Source of the DNA: Nymphaea colorata
Lineage: Eukaryota; Streptophyta; Magnoliopsida; Nymphaeales; Nymphaeaceae
Direction of reading: 5' to 3'
Length of the DNA stretch: 64,000 bases
Assembly: GCF_008831285.2 (NCBI RefSeq)
Contig: NC_045146.1
Location: 22,151,703 to 22,215,702, forward strand
In this document: one piece after another, positions 12,551 to 24,850 of the stretch
How positions within the stretch are numbered: position 1 is the stretch's first letter
Layout of the letters: the number at the start of each line of letters is the position of its first letter
The notes under the pieces: generated by a model
What the model was told of the DNA's origin: nothing
The model's database searches: none
The model's input: only the letters and a program-made list of their open reading frames with translations
Position numbers and translations under genes: made by a program

Positions 12551-15500
12551 GGGAGAGAGAGAGAGAGAGAGAGACCTTCAGGCACCGGATGTATCTTTTG
12601 GGAAATCCAAGTTCATCGACTGGTTGCATCTCCAGAACCCTTGGAAGCTGATGTACCGCTTGAACAAACCTAAAATAAACCGCCAGCCAGTTAATAACCT
12701 CCATATAATTCCAATTAATGTGTTACACAGCACTTACATGTCACAGTTTGACTGCAAATCCTTTGTTGAGAGCCCCGAAGATCCACTTTCAGATACAGAA
12801 GCTTGATACTTCTGCACAACCTGAACAAGCTGATTCACCTGGAAAGGCACACTCTCCAAACATCAGTTGTGGACCAAGGTAAGCCTACAGATCCTCGGGA
12901 ATATTATAGTTATTTTTATATTTTTTGTATTTGAATATTCAAATATACACATTTATGTCATAGCCACAAACATCGTTCTCAGGAAAGTTCTTTTTAGGCT
13001 TTTTTAAAATTGTTTTTTTTTTATCAAGCAAAACTTTGGGAATAAAAACATAATGTTAAGAACAAAAATATGAAGTTATGAAACTTCTACTAACTTTCTT
13101 ACAAAATACTGACAAACAAACAAGATAATTTTAAAAGTTTTAAAAATTAAGTGAAACAAATAAATGGAAAATATATCAAGAAAGGATCCCTTAATGACGG
13201 GATAAATAAACATGATAACTTCCATTAAAACATTATTTTCTGGCAATAAACCAGGATATTCTCAAAATATTGCTGATATTTGTGACTATGATTTATATAC
13301 GTAGAGAGAGAAGGAAAGAGCAAAATCTAATCACTTAAGCCATTTGTTTGTCAAACAGAACAACTGAAATTTCCAGCACAGACTCACCATAGTGTCAAGT
13401 TATCAACAGTCCCAATGATAAGTTTTTCTTTTCCCTTCTGGAAAAAGAAAAAGATCTGTTTCTTTCTTTTATATATGGATGCTTTCCATAGCAAGCAACG
13501 TCAACTAAAGAAATGTTAAGAATCTTTCCAATGTCATGCTGCATCATCTCAATCTGTTGAAAGATGAAGCTGCAACAGGAGGATTAACATTTTACTGCTG
13601 CCAAAGAAACAAATGCTCCTAGCTTGCACTTTATTCAGAGACAGAAATTGGCCACTAGCACAAGGGGAGATTTCATGAAATAAAGCTGATTTTTGAAATC
13701 TAAAAAGCCCTCCCATGTCAGCTCTGTGTGTATATTCTACTCAAAGCAGGATATCAAAGAGAAGTACTAACTAATTTCTAATTCCCCCCAAGAAGAAACC
13801 TATTGCTAACAACACATACTTCCATTTCAACAATTATCAGTGTCCATGGAATCTACCCCCACATACTTACACGTATATTAGTATAATATAACCTCCATAG
13901 TATCTCACTCTCTTTCTTTTTTCCATAATATAATATATACACATGTGCGTGTGTGTGTGTGTGTGTGTGTTATTAATTTTGCATAATTTATCATGGCTAC
14001 ATCAACTGAATGTTTTGGTATATTTAAATATATTTATCTTTGTGAACCTCGTGTCATGGATTATTTTCAAAGTAAACAAGATTCCAAAGCGCAACAAAAG
14101 GATAAAAGTAATCCTAGAGATTGTAAAGCAACATAAGTTTTACAAGTAAGTCCTCTAAGTGCAAGTGGCTGGAGAAAATTATGCCCCTTAGCCATGAGAT
14201 TTCTAAAACATACAGTGACATGTACAAGGTCCTGCAGCACTGCACGCATATGGTAGAAGCTGTTCTTTTGAAGGATGACCTTACATCCACTATGGTGTAT
14301 GCATGTGGTCTGCAAGACCAAGTAAAGAAGTGTTGCATGTGATACAAGTGGATTGACATGCACATGCCACAGCATCTAGTGAAGCATCCCTCTGCAATAG
14401 TTGCATCTGGGTGCAATGCATCATGCACTTGCATGGCCGTTATATGATGCATTTGTGTTGCTGCAATGCCACGTATCAAAGAAACTGTGAATCGTTGCTG
14501 ACCAGTATGGCGTTTCAACTGATATGTATTGCCCTATATCGGGCTATTAACTATTTTTCTATTTAAAAATGATTAACAAATACTTTCAGATATTTAATGA
14601 AACATGATAACACTTGGATATCAAAGCCCATATTGCTGAAATTTATGTAATCCCGCCAATTCGGACCAATATTAGCAACACTGCATAACAATGAAGGAGA
14701 AAGGTATCTGCTATTGAGGGTGACAAGTCAATGCCAACTTTATACCAAGCCAAACAACTGGAGAAACAAATCTAAAGTCCCAATAGCAGGCATGTAGGCT
14801 CATGTATGAATAAATTCACTAAGACAGTTGATTTTCAAGCGAAGGTTCTATGCCAAAGCAGACAAGATCGTCCTAAGCTGAAAAACATCGCCCTTAAATT
14901 TAGGCATAAAACGTCACTATTCACTACTATGATATAGCTTTGGATCTTAGGACAACAAGAAGATCCAAGATAGCCAGCTGACTGGCAGTTTGACTTATTT
15001 GACACAAACATTTTTCACTCCCACTAGTTTTCAGTTGAAGCCAGGAAAAAAATGAAAAAGTGGTAACAAAGTCAAATGCAATTAGTTCTCTTCATCTTTT
15101 CCCAATGTTAGGAAGACCAATGAAGGGTTCTCCTTCAAGAAACCTTTCTTCTTGATGCCATAAGGCTTATATCTACTACCACTCTGGATCTTAGTTGTCA
15201 AAATCCCAACTAGTCGGTGAAGCCAATTATGACCAACCTGTGTCTCAAACTAGCAATTAGTTGGTCAAACTAGTCAACTAGTCAACCTAGTTGTTGGTCA
15301 GCTAAGTCATCCTGAAGTATAAATATATATGAGCATTCTTTCTGTACAAGTATATATGTCTCTATATCCATTTACATATAAATATATATATTTACTTATA
15401 ATCAATTGACTTGAGCTGACTCAGATTGACTAGTCTCATCTGATTAGTCTTTTCAGGGGTCTCGAGCAACCTGTGTCCGAGTTCTAATTTTGATAGCTCT

Positions 15501-18500
15501 AGATCATTTTCATCTTGATGCAGAAAGAAGACATGTTAAGCATTAGAATGAAGAATATTCTCTTATTTTGTACAGCAACTCCTAATAGAATCCCCCATTA
15601 GACAGAAGCCTAACAGCAGGAACAGACAAAGAACAAATGAACAATAGGGAATTGAGACACAGCCAATCCAAAGATTTGAATGCCCAATGAATAACAGCTA
15701 CCTGATACAAAATTATTAAGTACATAGTGCAATTCTGTGCAGTATACTTGATCACATTTACTTCTTCCAAAGTCACAAATAGAAAAATACAATAGAATGC
15801 AAAAAGCGAAATGTATGTCTAATTTCATCTATCCTTTAGTTCCAAGATTGCACTGACACACCGTAGGTTTTAATCATAATCCAAATTGTTAGGTTGGAAG
15901 GGATATCCTGACAAAAATCTAACTGAGACTGAGGTAACTATGGATGTAAGCTTCTCGAGAATTGAGCAATTTTTCATTTTTTTAATGAAAACATATAATG
16001 CATGCACACTTGTTTTTCTTTCATCAAGAGACAACAATTTACATGTCCACTCACACCTCCACAAGATCCATCTGCAAAATTTCCAATGAATTTGTGAAAG
16101 AAAAGTTGTTAAATAAATAACTTGATACTTCCCAAAATTCATCCTAGTATTCCAAACTGAGAATGAATGGTACAAATTCAAGCATGCTGACCGACATATT
16201 AGTACCTGAGGTGCTACCAATGTGCAAGGCAAAAGCTCCTCACGGCGCCGACAACAAAATCCCCAAGAGAATATCTAATTACAAAGAAGAAAGAACATAA
16301 ATTACCATGTATTGCCTATAAAGAACGTAGGACAACAAAAATTGGGCAATAAGTGCAAGGCAGAGAGTTACTAGGACTAATTTGGATGAAGATGTTCTCC
16401 TAAAGCCTATATTTTAACATTTGCTGCTTACCTTCATATCAGGACCAAAGGAAACACAAATTTGACCTTCATGAACAACACGGAGCTTCTCATAAACACT
16501 TTCCTGAACAGCTTTTGACTCCAACAACGTGACCCCAGAAGGAAGCCTATGCTCTCGAGGTGTTTCGAGAAACAACAGCTCATCAACAACTCCGCTGTCA
16601 AACTTTATCTTGTTGAGCCTAGAAAGTGCCTGAGCAGCAATTTCTGTCTCCGTAACAAAAAGAAAAAGTTTGCATGAGAAAAAAATAACAAAGAAAATAC
16701 TTTTTTAACGTTTTTGAGAATAAAGTAGAAACAGAGAAATGCACAACATTCTGATGGTCAAATTCAAACAACCATCATCCATATTGTTGACAAATAGCCC
16801 CGAAAATAACTTGATAAAGTAAATACAGGTATTCTGAACAATAATGATGCATCTTTCTAATATCTAATATGAATGTGAAGAAATCATTCTATAATGAGAA
16901 GAAAAGTATGAACCTGACAAACAATAACAAACAGTCAGACAACTCTCACCCCTATAATGATTGACTACATGTACACCTAGATTTCCCATGAATGAAGGTT
17001 AGATCCTATATCTCGTCCCAGCTACTTATATTTGTGCATTAGGAGCTAATGGCCATGTTAAAGGTACCAGAATCAATGTCATTTTGGTTACCATAAGACA
17101 TGATTATGGGAGAACTACACTGCCAGTTCACACGAAGATGAGCAGCATGACTTTTGCCAAGGAAGCCTCGAAACTGCATCCACTTTTCCTCTCCCTTAAA
17201 GGGCTCAATAGTTTCAACTAATTTCATTACCAGAGTTCATAGCAGGTTCTGCCTTTTTAGGCTTTGTGCTCATTATTAGTATTGACGCCCATTCATTTTA
17301 GCAGCCACAAGAAAAACTCCATCCAACCAGATGGTTTCACTTCATAGTGTCATTAAATTAATGTGGAATTTCTAGCCTGTTGTAGCACTACCTACAGTCC
17401 ATTAAGGTGAAAAATATAGAAGAAAGCAGCAAATTTTCAAGATAATCTTACACACCCATTCGACAGAAAAAGCTAAGACTTGCAAAAAAGTAGGGAAGAT
17501 AGGTATGCAAGGATGTGCTTACTTAGATTTTAAAAATTTAAACTAATTTAAAGCCTTCTTTTCCTGAACTCTGCTAATACTTGTATACACTAATAAAAAT
17601 GAAAAACAGCAAAATAAGTTACACATAGATCCACGCAGTTTAAGACAGCAAATCTTTAGACTTTTTGACAAAAAGCCTATCAAATCAGTATACAACGAGA
17701 TTTGTTTTCTATCATAGGTACAAAACAATAAGGGCGACCGATGCTAGTAATGTAGTGTGTGTTACATCTTGAGCATTCCACATTTAGGGCTTTCTTATTC
17801 CACATCCTGGTAATGCCTGTTGACATCAATAAAAACGAATAACAAATTACAGAGCTACCCCATGACACATAAGAAAACACCCTTTCAGACTTTTCGGCAA
17901 AAATCAATGAGATTACCTTATATTATAGGTGCAACCATGGCCTACACACTTATAGTCCATACGGAAAAAACATAGTCTTCTTTTATTTTTTCTCAAGTCA
18001 AATAAAATCCATTAGCGCCAAGCATGAAGAAATGCTTTATCTTGGTAAAGTGGTGTCTCAGTTGGACAACGACAAATAAATACAGCTAGAATAACAAGAG
18101 AGCTGTACCAGCAAGACGACCATCAGGGCCAACAAACAAACATATAAACATGCCCGACAAGCAACAAAATGACCACAGAACTAAATAAATTTGGGAAGTG
18201 TTAGGGAAGTGTTAGCAGATTCTGCAAGCAACTAAGGATGTCAGTTAACAGGTGAACCAGATTCACATGAAAATATCATGATATAGACAAGAGAAAGCAG
18301 ACAATTTAGTGGCAAATGTGAGACAGGCACCAACGCAGTTCTCAAGCAAAATAATTTACTTTCATTTTTAACCTCAAGCAACTAAATATGAACCAAAAAA
18401 AAAACTCCTAGGAAAATGAATGCTTTCAAATCATCGTTGTATATAAGTGTAGTTTTTGGCAGCACTAACCAAATCCCCTTCCAGAATTAGAACCACAAAT

Positions 18501-20000
18501 CTCACACCGCCACAGCACCTGCCAATGAGAAGAATACATTGTCACCAGAAACCCAAAAAAGCAGGTTGCAGACTAAGGCATTCAGGCATTGTTGGTAAAT
18601 CCTAACCTTTTAGAGCAATGATAGCTTAATTGTATCCCTGGACTTTGGATAAAGAGGATCATGCATAACAAATTATTGCAACACAGAGTATTACAAAGGA
18701 ACAAGAAGATACCAGAAGCAGAACTCACCATCGGCAAAACAGCAGTTTTGTTACATCCCACGCTGTTGTATGATGACAAACACCATCTTTTCATAGCTCG
18801 AGGAGCAAAATATTCAGCCACAAGTTTTCTCCAGAAAAGAATACCATTGTCCTGAACAAATTCAAAATAGATTTGAAATATTTACGAACTCTTAAGATAT
18901 TTCACAAACTATCTTTGAAATGGTGGACACAAGTAACTCACAGCAGGCCTGTGGCGCTGAGTCATTATGAATTGCATAAGTCGACGAGCACAGGCACCAT
19001 AATCATAGGAACAATTTATAGAATACTGCGGCATACTTTGTTGTAAATGCTGGCAAAGTTGCTGGTGCTGTATCCGCATTTGCTGCATTGGTGATGCAGG
19101 GCGTTGCAAAAGCTGCAGCTGTTGCAACTGCAAAAGCCTCTGCTGCTGAAGCATTAGTGGTACCTGGGGACTAGCACACTGCCCCTGAAAGGAATCTTGC
19201 CATTGGAGCTGAGAAGCCACCCCTGGACCTGATTTTTGATGTGGCTGCTGCATGACATGTTGCTGTAGCAGATCATCTTGCCTGATAACAAGCCGACGAC
19301 GCTTCTTCATTTGGTCATGCTGACCAAGCATTTCCCTGGTTTCCTGACCAAGGCTCATGGCCGTCTGATCACTGAGTTGATATATAGCTTGCTGATTGGT
19401 ATACGGTGTTCGCTGGCCCCCTGGATGAGAGCTTTCTAAGAAGATCTGCGCAGTTTGTGAAAGGGATTGCTGCTGAGAAGAGTGCTGGATTGATGAATGT
19501 GCTGTAGCAGATGAAGCACCTTGTTTTTGCACCTCCTGAGAGTTCTGATCTTGATTGGTTTCCACTCTGCTAAAGGAAGTTCCAATCTGCTGCCCGACTG
19601 AGGATCCCTCCATTGTGGGAAAGCCAGATAGGCTCATATTACTAGATGAAAAAGACAAGGGTGACGCTGGAAATAGCATGTGTGAGTCTGCATTGACGTA
19701 GATACTGCGTAGAGAGTCACCCCCAGAGAGTGCCGAATTGGCATCAGTCAGTAATGAGCTTGTCCCCCGCCCTGGTCCTGAGTTGCCCCCACTGTTCATG
19801 AGCTGATTCACGTCACTCATAGCCGGTCCATGATTGAAACTTCCAGTTGCATGAATAAAGGTAGGCAAGTTTCCAAAACCAAGGCTCCGTTGGGAGTTCA
19901 TGTCACAGGGAGCCTGGGCTTCTCCTCGAGGATACAAGCATGAAGCAGACAAAGACTGAGTCGGGCCTCCAGCCAACTGAGGAGAAGCCACAGACGACAT
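10830..20000 (-). CDS. SLK2: SEUSS-LIKE (SLK) transcriptional co-regulator
   Basis: Nine coding exons, in transcript order: 20000-18942, 18851-18729, 18518-18470, 16643-16432, 16274-16206, 12838-12738, 12669-12576, 12449-12380 and 11704-10830. They total 2652 nt (883 aa plus TAG), all introns are GT-AG and phases are consistent. The order is a Ser/Gln-rich N-terminus, a basic nuclear-localisation candidate MKKRRRL (231-237), a Gln/Leu-rich stretch (about 280-325), then the conserved LIM-binding-like domain (about 330-590) with GACARRLMQF, VAEYFAPRAMKRWCLSSYNS, RCEICGSNSGRGFE, VDELLFLETPRE, REELLPCTLVAPQ and LGFPKRYIRCLK. The tail is Ser/Asn/Gln-rich. SEUSS/SLK proteins are nuclear adaptors that join LEUNIG-type corepressors to DNA-binding factors and act in floral, ovule, embryo and meristem development. 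The first ATG is at 20000; the codon two upstream in frame is GTG, not ATG. The assignment to SLK2 rather than SLK1/SLK3 is tentative. Confidence 0.92.
12503..12574. repeat. Compound (CA)n-(TA)n-(GA)n microsatellite abutting an SLK 5' splice site
   Basis: Three runs follow one another: CA 12503-12535, TA 12536-12550 and GA 12551-12574. In the minus-strand transcript the intron after exon 7 starts at 12575 with GTCTCTCTCT, so the CT run forms positions +3 onward of the donor. The donor is therefore weak compared with GTAAGT and its context is length-variable. Confidence 0.85.
13946..13970. repeat. (GT)n microsatellite in SLK intron 5
   Basis: A run of about twelve GT units in an AT-rich intron, not close to a splice site. 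Confidence 0.8.
15191..15497. mobile_element. Small non-autonomous element with terminal inverted repeats, hAT-like
   Basis: The left end TTAGTTGTCAAAATCCCAACT and the reverse complement of the right end, GCTATCAAAATTAGAACT, align along GTTGTCAAAAT...AACT with a few mismatches. The flanks TCTGGATC (15183-15190) and TCTAGATC (15498-15505) match at 7 of 8 bases, compatible with an 8-bp hAT target duplication, though the left terminus carries three extra bases. The interior is rich in GTCAACTAGTC-type words and has no coding capacity. Confidence 0.5.
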
Positions 20001-20671
20001 CGCCACGGGCCGGTAGTTAAAGACCCAGGAAGTTATCCAGCCCCAACCTTCTCTTCTTCGACAGCCGAGATGCTTTCACTATATGTAAGCAATCTTCCAG
20101 GGAAACTTCAGAATTGAAAGAAAGCCTCAATTTCGCCCGCCCTGGACATCCGCTATCTTCAACGACGACCACGCAAACCTTGCACCAGAGGAAGAACCGC
20201 AGGGTCTAATCTCGATCGCTCTCATGCGACTAGACTGCCCACGTTAAAACCCAACTTCTTCAGCAAGAAACAAATGCAGAGCAAATCCATACACGGAAAA
20301 AACAATACCAAAAAAATCCTAACGATATTCAGTAAAGCCCAGAATCAATAAAATCGCCACCACTTCGCCAAATAAGACCTAAAATTTCAAAAAAAAAAAA
20401 AAAAAACACAGAAATTCATTTCCAGTCCCGCGATCAAAACCCCGACTTCTCAAAATAAGAACCAAGAAAGCGAATGCTAGCCCAATAAATGCATCTTGCA
20501 GGTGAACTTAAGGGCCAAAACATCCATCCCAAAAAAGCAAGAAATCTTTATTTTATTTACCTCCACTTTGATCAAATTCCGATCAACAAACCATCAAACG
20601 ACAATAACGCAAACTTTTATCTGAAAAAGATAAACAAACAGAAGGAATAGAAAAGTTCTACCGTCACCTCA

Positions 20672-20690
20672 ATCCGCCGCCGCCGCCGCC
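20672..20690 (-). repeat. (GGC)n trinucleotide run in the SLK 5' leader
   Basis: About six CCG units on the plus strand read as GGC on the transcribed strand. They lie about 100 nt after the predicted transcription start, in the leader and not in the coding region. Confidence 0.7.
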
Positions 20691-20792
20691 TAAGAGGAAT
20701 AAAAGACAGATAACGTCCCTCCGCTTTCTTCTTTTGGATTCTCTATGAAAGCTCCGCATCGGACGACGAAGGCCCGGCCGCGAGTCTGGCGG

Positions 20793-20799
20793 TTTTATA
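20793..20799 (-). promoter_or_regulatory. TATA box of the SLK gene
   Basis: The minus strand reads GGTATAAAACC, a consensus TATAAAA inside a GC-rich block (about 20745-21060). Transcription would start near 20765, giving a leader of about 760 nt, longer if unspliced. A leader intron is possible because a GAG/GTGACG donor follows the GGC run. Confidence 0.6.
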
Positions 20800-21248
20800 C
20801 CTTGGCATTGCCGCGGGAACTAGAGCGAGCGGCTAAAACTGTGGAGTTTGCCCTTTGGACCGGCTGTACCCGGTATCGACCGAAGCGTGCGAGGCAAGTC
20901 GGTAGGCGAGTGCGATCAACGGTTTGGATCGTTTGTCAGCTACGTCATCGGCATCGGATCCTGCCACGTTGGGTTCCTTCATTTGAAGGGCCGTTATCAC
21001 GGGAAACGTTCCCGCGGAACATTAATATTCGTTTTGATATCGTTTCCCGATATGGCCTTGCCTTCTAGGAGGCAGAACAGTTAGCTCTTGTTTCCCCTTT
21101 TGCCCCTTCTAGATACGTAAACGACGTCCTTGCCCTTTTTTAATGTTTTGGGTGCATATTTTTATGTCGTACAAACAACTTAAAAGGGGCATTGATAAAT
21201 TATTATATATATATATATTATATATTCAACAGGACATCCGCAGTCGAC

Positions 21249-21324
21249 TCCTTACAAATTTTTGATAAATCGATGAGTTTACGAAATCCTTACAAATTTT
21301 TGATAAATCGATGAGTTTATGAAA
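21249..21324. repeat. 38-bp tandem duplication
   Basis: Two copies beginning TCCTTACAAATTTTTGATAA, at 21249-21286 and 21287-21324, are nearly identical and so recent. Confidence 0.8.
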
Positions 21325-21796
21325 ATAATAAAAAAGAAAATATGAAGGGCTTCATAATAAAAATAAATTAAACACAAAAATGCAAAATGTTTCAAATAAG
21401 AATGAACATCAAAGCGAGTACCGACGGTGACTAACCCAAACCAATGACTAAGTGAGCTGTGTCATAGTGGTGCCAAGCCCATGCCTAACCCGTTTAAACA
21501 TTTTTTCAAATAAAAAAGTATAAAGAAATGCTCGAGTTTCTGTTGGTATTATCTAAACGAATTTGAAATTAAATATTTTATGTTAACCGTTTGGTTCCAG
21601 TGGAACTTCGGCGATTTTTTTTTTTTAAATTTCATCGAAGCTTGAGCTTTTTTTCAGTTTTATTTGAAGAAGTGATGCTGCCAAATAAATATGGTTTGCT
21701 CCGATCGCTTTCTTTTTCTTTTAATCTATGTGAGACGCTAATAGGGCCGCATCGTCGGATTTGAAACTATCCAACTCATTATTGTTTTTAGGGTTT

Positions 21797-22292
21797 TAGA
21801 GATGTCAATGTATCATATTTGGATTAGATATATTCTTTTGTCATGTACACACTTTATTGGATGTTTATATATTTGGATTGACATGTGAATGAAAAAAAAA
21901 AAAAAAAATTCTTATATCATATCTAAATCCAAATCTGAATATTACAATCTCAAATCCAATTATAATCTGATTTTTAAATTAACACCTAAACCCTTATATG
22001 ACTTTTAAACTGAGTCCAAACCACATTGTGATATGTTGATATACAACTTTCAAAATGTATGGATATTAGATGTAAGATATTTCTTTAAGACTACATTTGG
22101 TTTAAGTCTGAATCGGAATTCAATCGGGGTGTTTATTTAAATCTAAATCTGAACTTAAATTTGATTGGATATCATTTATTAAATCCAAATTGGATCCAAT
22201 TTCTTAATCAGGTATCAATTTTTTTTTTCGATATCTGATTTTTTAATAATTTAATTGACTGTCAGATCTAAATATATCTATTGACATCCCTA
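21797..22292. mobile_element. About 500-bp hAT-like element with 14-bp terminal inverted repeats
   Basis: The left end TAGAGATGTCAATG and the reverse complement of the right end, TAGGGATGTCAATA, differ at two of 14 positions. Termini of the form TAGGGATGTCAA are typical of small non-autonomous hAT elements in plants. The interior is AT-rich and built from repeated ATCCAAATCTGAAT-like words, with no reading frame. Flanking 8-mers do not match, so no target duplication was confirmed. Confidence 0.5.
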
Positions 22293-23021
22293 ACTTTCTA
22301 GTTTTTGTTCTTTCAGGGAAACAATTTCTATCAGCTGATACATTTTGAAATTGACCAAATCATTTTAGTACCATATAATTAACATTAGCATGCAGAATTT
22401 TGGAAATGACATTTAAAAATTTTTTACATTACATTTTATCTAAACCAAAATTTAAAAATTTTCCATCTTTACGTAAAACTATCTAGTTTAAATCAAAAAT
22501 TTAAAGCAAGACAGAAAATAAGCAATGCGCTTGCTTTAGTAGGAAAAGGATATTGAAGAATAACTCGTGAGAACATAGAACCGAACTTTGCCATGAAAAC
22601 GGTAGCTACCAAAAGGATCGTTCATTTATTAATATTGGTCCTCTACCTTTTTCTTTTTGAAACTTATGTCGTTCGATACGATGAATTAAAAAATATTAAA
22701 AAGGACCATTATTTTAGCAACCAAAAGGAATCTATTGAGCAAATAAAGTATTAAAAAATGAACAGAAAGATCAAAAAAACCAGAAGCTTCATTCTGATCT
22801 ACCTGAAAAATGTTTAAAAGGGTAAAATATTAAAAAGAAATGGAACTTCGAAATGCAAAATTTAGATGCAAAGGATATCATGAAGCAAACTCCGAAGAAC
22901 AAAAATGTTCCAAAAACTTGTTTTCTGCGCTGATCCAATTCATTGTTCCAAAAAAAAAAGAGGACAAATTGTGTGCTTCAATGTGGTTGCTAATGGTTAT
23001 TACTGGATAAGTGAGTGCTCA

Positions 23022-23175
23022 CAGGGGTGGAATCAGAAATTTTCCATGAGAAAAGCTAAATTAAAGTTTATAGATTTTGACAAAAGCCAAAATATCATTT
23101 TTCAAAATTTTTATATATGACAAGTTAAATTTTTTAAAATTTACATGTAGGTTTTTTATATGTTCAGGCGAATTG
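23022..23175 (+). mobile_element. Fragment of the CAGGGGC-ended small element family
   Basis: It starts CAGGGGTGGAATCAGAAATT and continues with the same AATTAAAGTTT...TAAATTTT...TTTACATGTA plan seen, in reverse orientation, at 45021-45213. The right terminus is not clear. Confidence 0.4.
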
Positions 23176-23510
23176 TCTACCCACATCTTAACTTGAGTTT
23201 GAATTAACTGTGATAAAAGTAGCGATGCACATAAGGGTACTAATTTGTTATGAGTTTTTCTGTTTTGGATAAACCTGATTTGAGGTGCTTAATGGCAAGA
23301 ATAAAGTGGCTATGTTGTATATTTAGAATTTAAAAGATCTGGAGGGATTCAAAGAAGCATGTTTGCTGCTGGCTGAAAATGTGATCCAAAATATGTATAT
23401 AAAGAATGTCAAGTGAGATGGTTCTGGACGATGCAGTAAATGTGGATCATTTCAACATGGTAGAATAATTAAATGACATATTGATGATAATAGGATAAAG
23501 TGTTAGGCTC

Positions 23511-23580
23511 ATGTGGCGCAACGGTTCATTCTCTCATGAGCCAAGATAAAACTCTCTCACTGTCTCTCCCTTACCGTGTT
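23511..23580 (+). repeat. Possible decayed tRNA-derived SINE head
   Basis: TGGCGCAACGG resembles a Pol III A box in its shorter form and is preceded by GGCTCATG, as in several plant SINEs. The expected B box (GGTTCGANNC) is not intact; only AAGATAAAACTC occupies its place. Weak evidence. Confidence 0.25.
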
Positions 23581-23846
23581 AGGTTAATTATTAGGTTTTA
23601 TTAGTTACTAAAACTTAAAAACTTAACATCTTATTATGTTTTACAAATGCAAGTTTGATTTTTTAATCTTATCTTCCTAATAGTGTGGTATATATCTTCT
23701 ATTGAACGTTTTATTTCGTGACTTTTCCTTTCCTGTAAATTTGAGCATCAATCTTTTGTGCCTTGTATTTTTTTCACTTTTTTCTTTTAGTTTTGTACTC
23801 ATCATTTTAACTTGTCTTAGGTTGCATCTTCAATCACAAGTGAATA

Positions 23847-23946
23847 AATCAAACAATTGCAAGTTGTATCAATTTAACCAGAAGAAAAAGTCAGTAAATC
23901 AAACAAGTGAGAGCAGCATCAATTTAACCAGAAGAAGATCAGAAGC
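23847..23946. repeat. 50-bp tandem duplication
   Basis: Copies 23847-23896 and 23897-23946 share AATCAAACAA and ATCAATTTAACCAGAAGAA and diverge in the middle. They are older than the 38-bp duplication upstream. Confidence 0.7.
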
Positions 23947-24199
23947 TGAGTAGGATGAGAAGGAGATGGAGAGAAGCACCAAAATGCAAGACTTCAAATG
24001 TTGAGCGGCTTCTTGTAAATTGCTCAACTGTGAGCAGTCATTTGTAATTGGGATAAGAAGTCCACAGGACCTCAACTCAAGTGAGTTTCCTTCTCCCATG
24101 AAATAATGAAGCGAAAGCGAAGGACAACTTTTACTGATTGAAGAAGCCCTTGTTGACACATAATGAGAACAAATTATGCTCTGCAATGAAAGGGACTTG

Positions 24200-24480
24200 C
24201 ATGCGCGCGCACACACACACACACACGGACTTTTTTCTCTCACAGAAACAGACATATCAACTCTTTTCATTACTTCCACTTCGTTACCGTCGACCAATGC
24301 CATTGTTCTTCGCTTTTATATTGTCATTTTGTAATCACCTGCTCTTTTCTTTTTTCTCTCTCTCTCTCAACACACACACATAGGGACACATCAACTCTTT
24401 TCGTTACTTCTACTTTGTTACCATCGACGAATGCCACTGTTCTTTCCTTGTATTTTGTACTTTTGTATTCACCATTTTTT
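24200..24480. repeat. About 134-bp tandem duplication with CA/CT microsatellites
   Basis: Two copies, roughly 24200-24333 and 24334-24480, each contain a CACACA run and then TCAACTCTTTTC, a GTTACTTC-like block, ATGCCA and a T-rich end. Identity is high in the central 80 bp. The microsatellites probably helped the duplication by mispairing. Confidence 0.7.
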
Positions 24481-24642
24481 TTTCTTTTTCTCTTTCATGG
24501 CAACGGGACCAATCATTTATTAACAAGCTTAGACAAAATTTTACTAAGCTAACTATTTTAGATATTGAATGAAGTAAAAAAGAAAACTTAAAATTGTACC
24601 CCATATATATGGGCCAGCACAATTTCAATTAGTAGTAGACAC

Positions 24643-24850
24643 CAGGGGCTAAGTCAGATATTTTTTATTTTTTCATAGGACACAAATATATGGTTAACAA
24701 ATTTTCAATTAACCATTAATCTGGTGGGACTACCCACATAACTGAACTCAAATTCACCCAAATTTTAATACTAAATTAAGGTTTTAAAGAGTACCCTCCT
24801 TACAGCACAGGGCCCCACATATACCTACACTCCTTACACTGCTGTCAGGA
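24643..24850. mobile_element. Possible small element starting CAGGGGCT
   Basis: The sequence CAGGGGCTAAGTC is the kind of left terminus seen in the hAT-like family of this window and is followed by AT-rich non-coding DNA. No matching right terminus or target duplication was found. Confidence 0.2.

Larger units (their letters stand above)
12839..16205 (-). other. Long intron 5 of SLK
   Basis: A 3.4-kb intron with donor GTACTA and an acceptor ending CCAG just before VNQLVQVVQKYQ. It holds a (GT)n run (13946-13970), a block near 14110-14520 with an unrecognised open frame on the minus strand, and the terminal-inverted-repeat element at 15191-15497. No alternative exon could be supported. Confidence 0.7.

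Noticed and set aside
14114..14518. 134-codon minus-strand frame in SLK intron 5
   Set aside because: It lies on the SLK coding strand but between well-supported exons, lacks splice signals joining it in frame to the family protein, and resembles no known domain.
20745..21068. 107-codon plus-strand Arg-rich frame
   Set aside because: It lies in the GC-rich SLK promoter and overlaps the minus-strand TATA box. GC-rich promoters often show long accidental frames.
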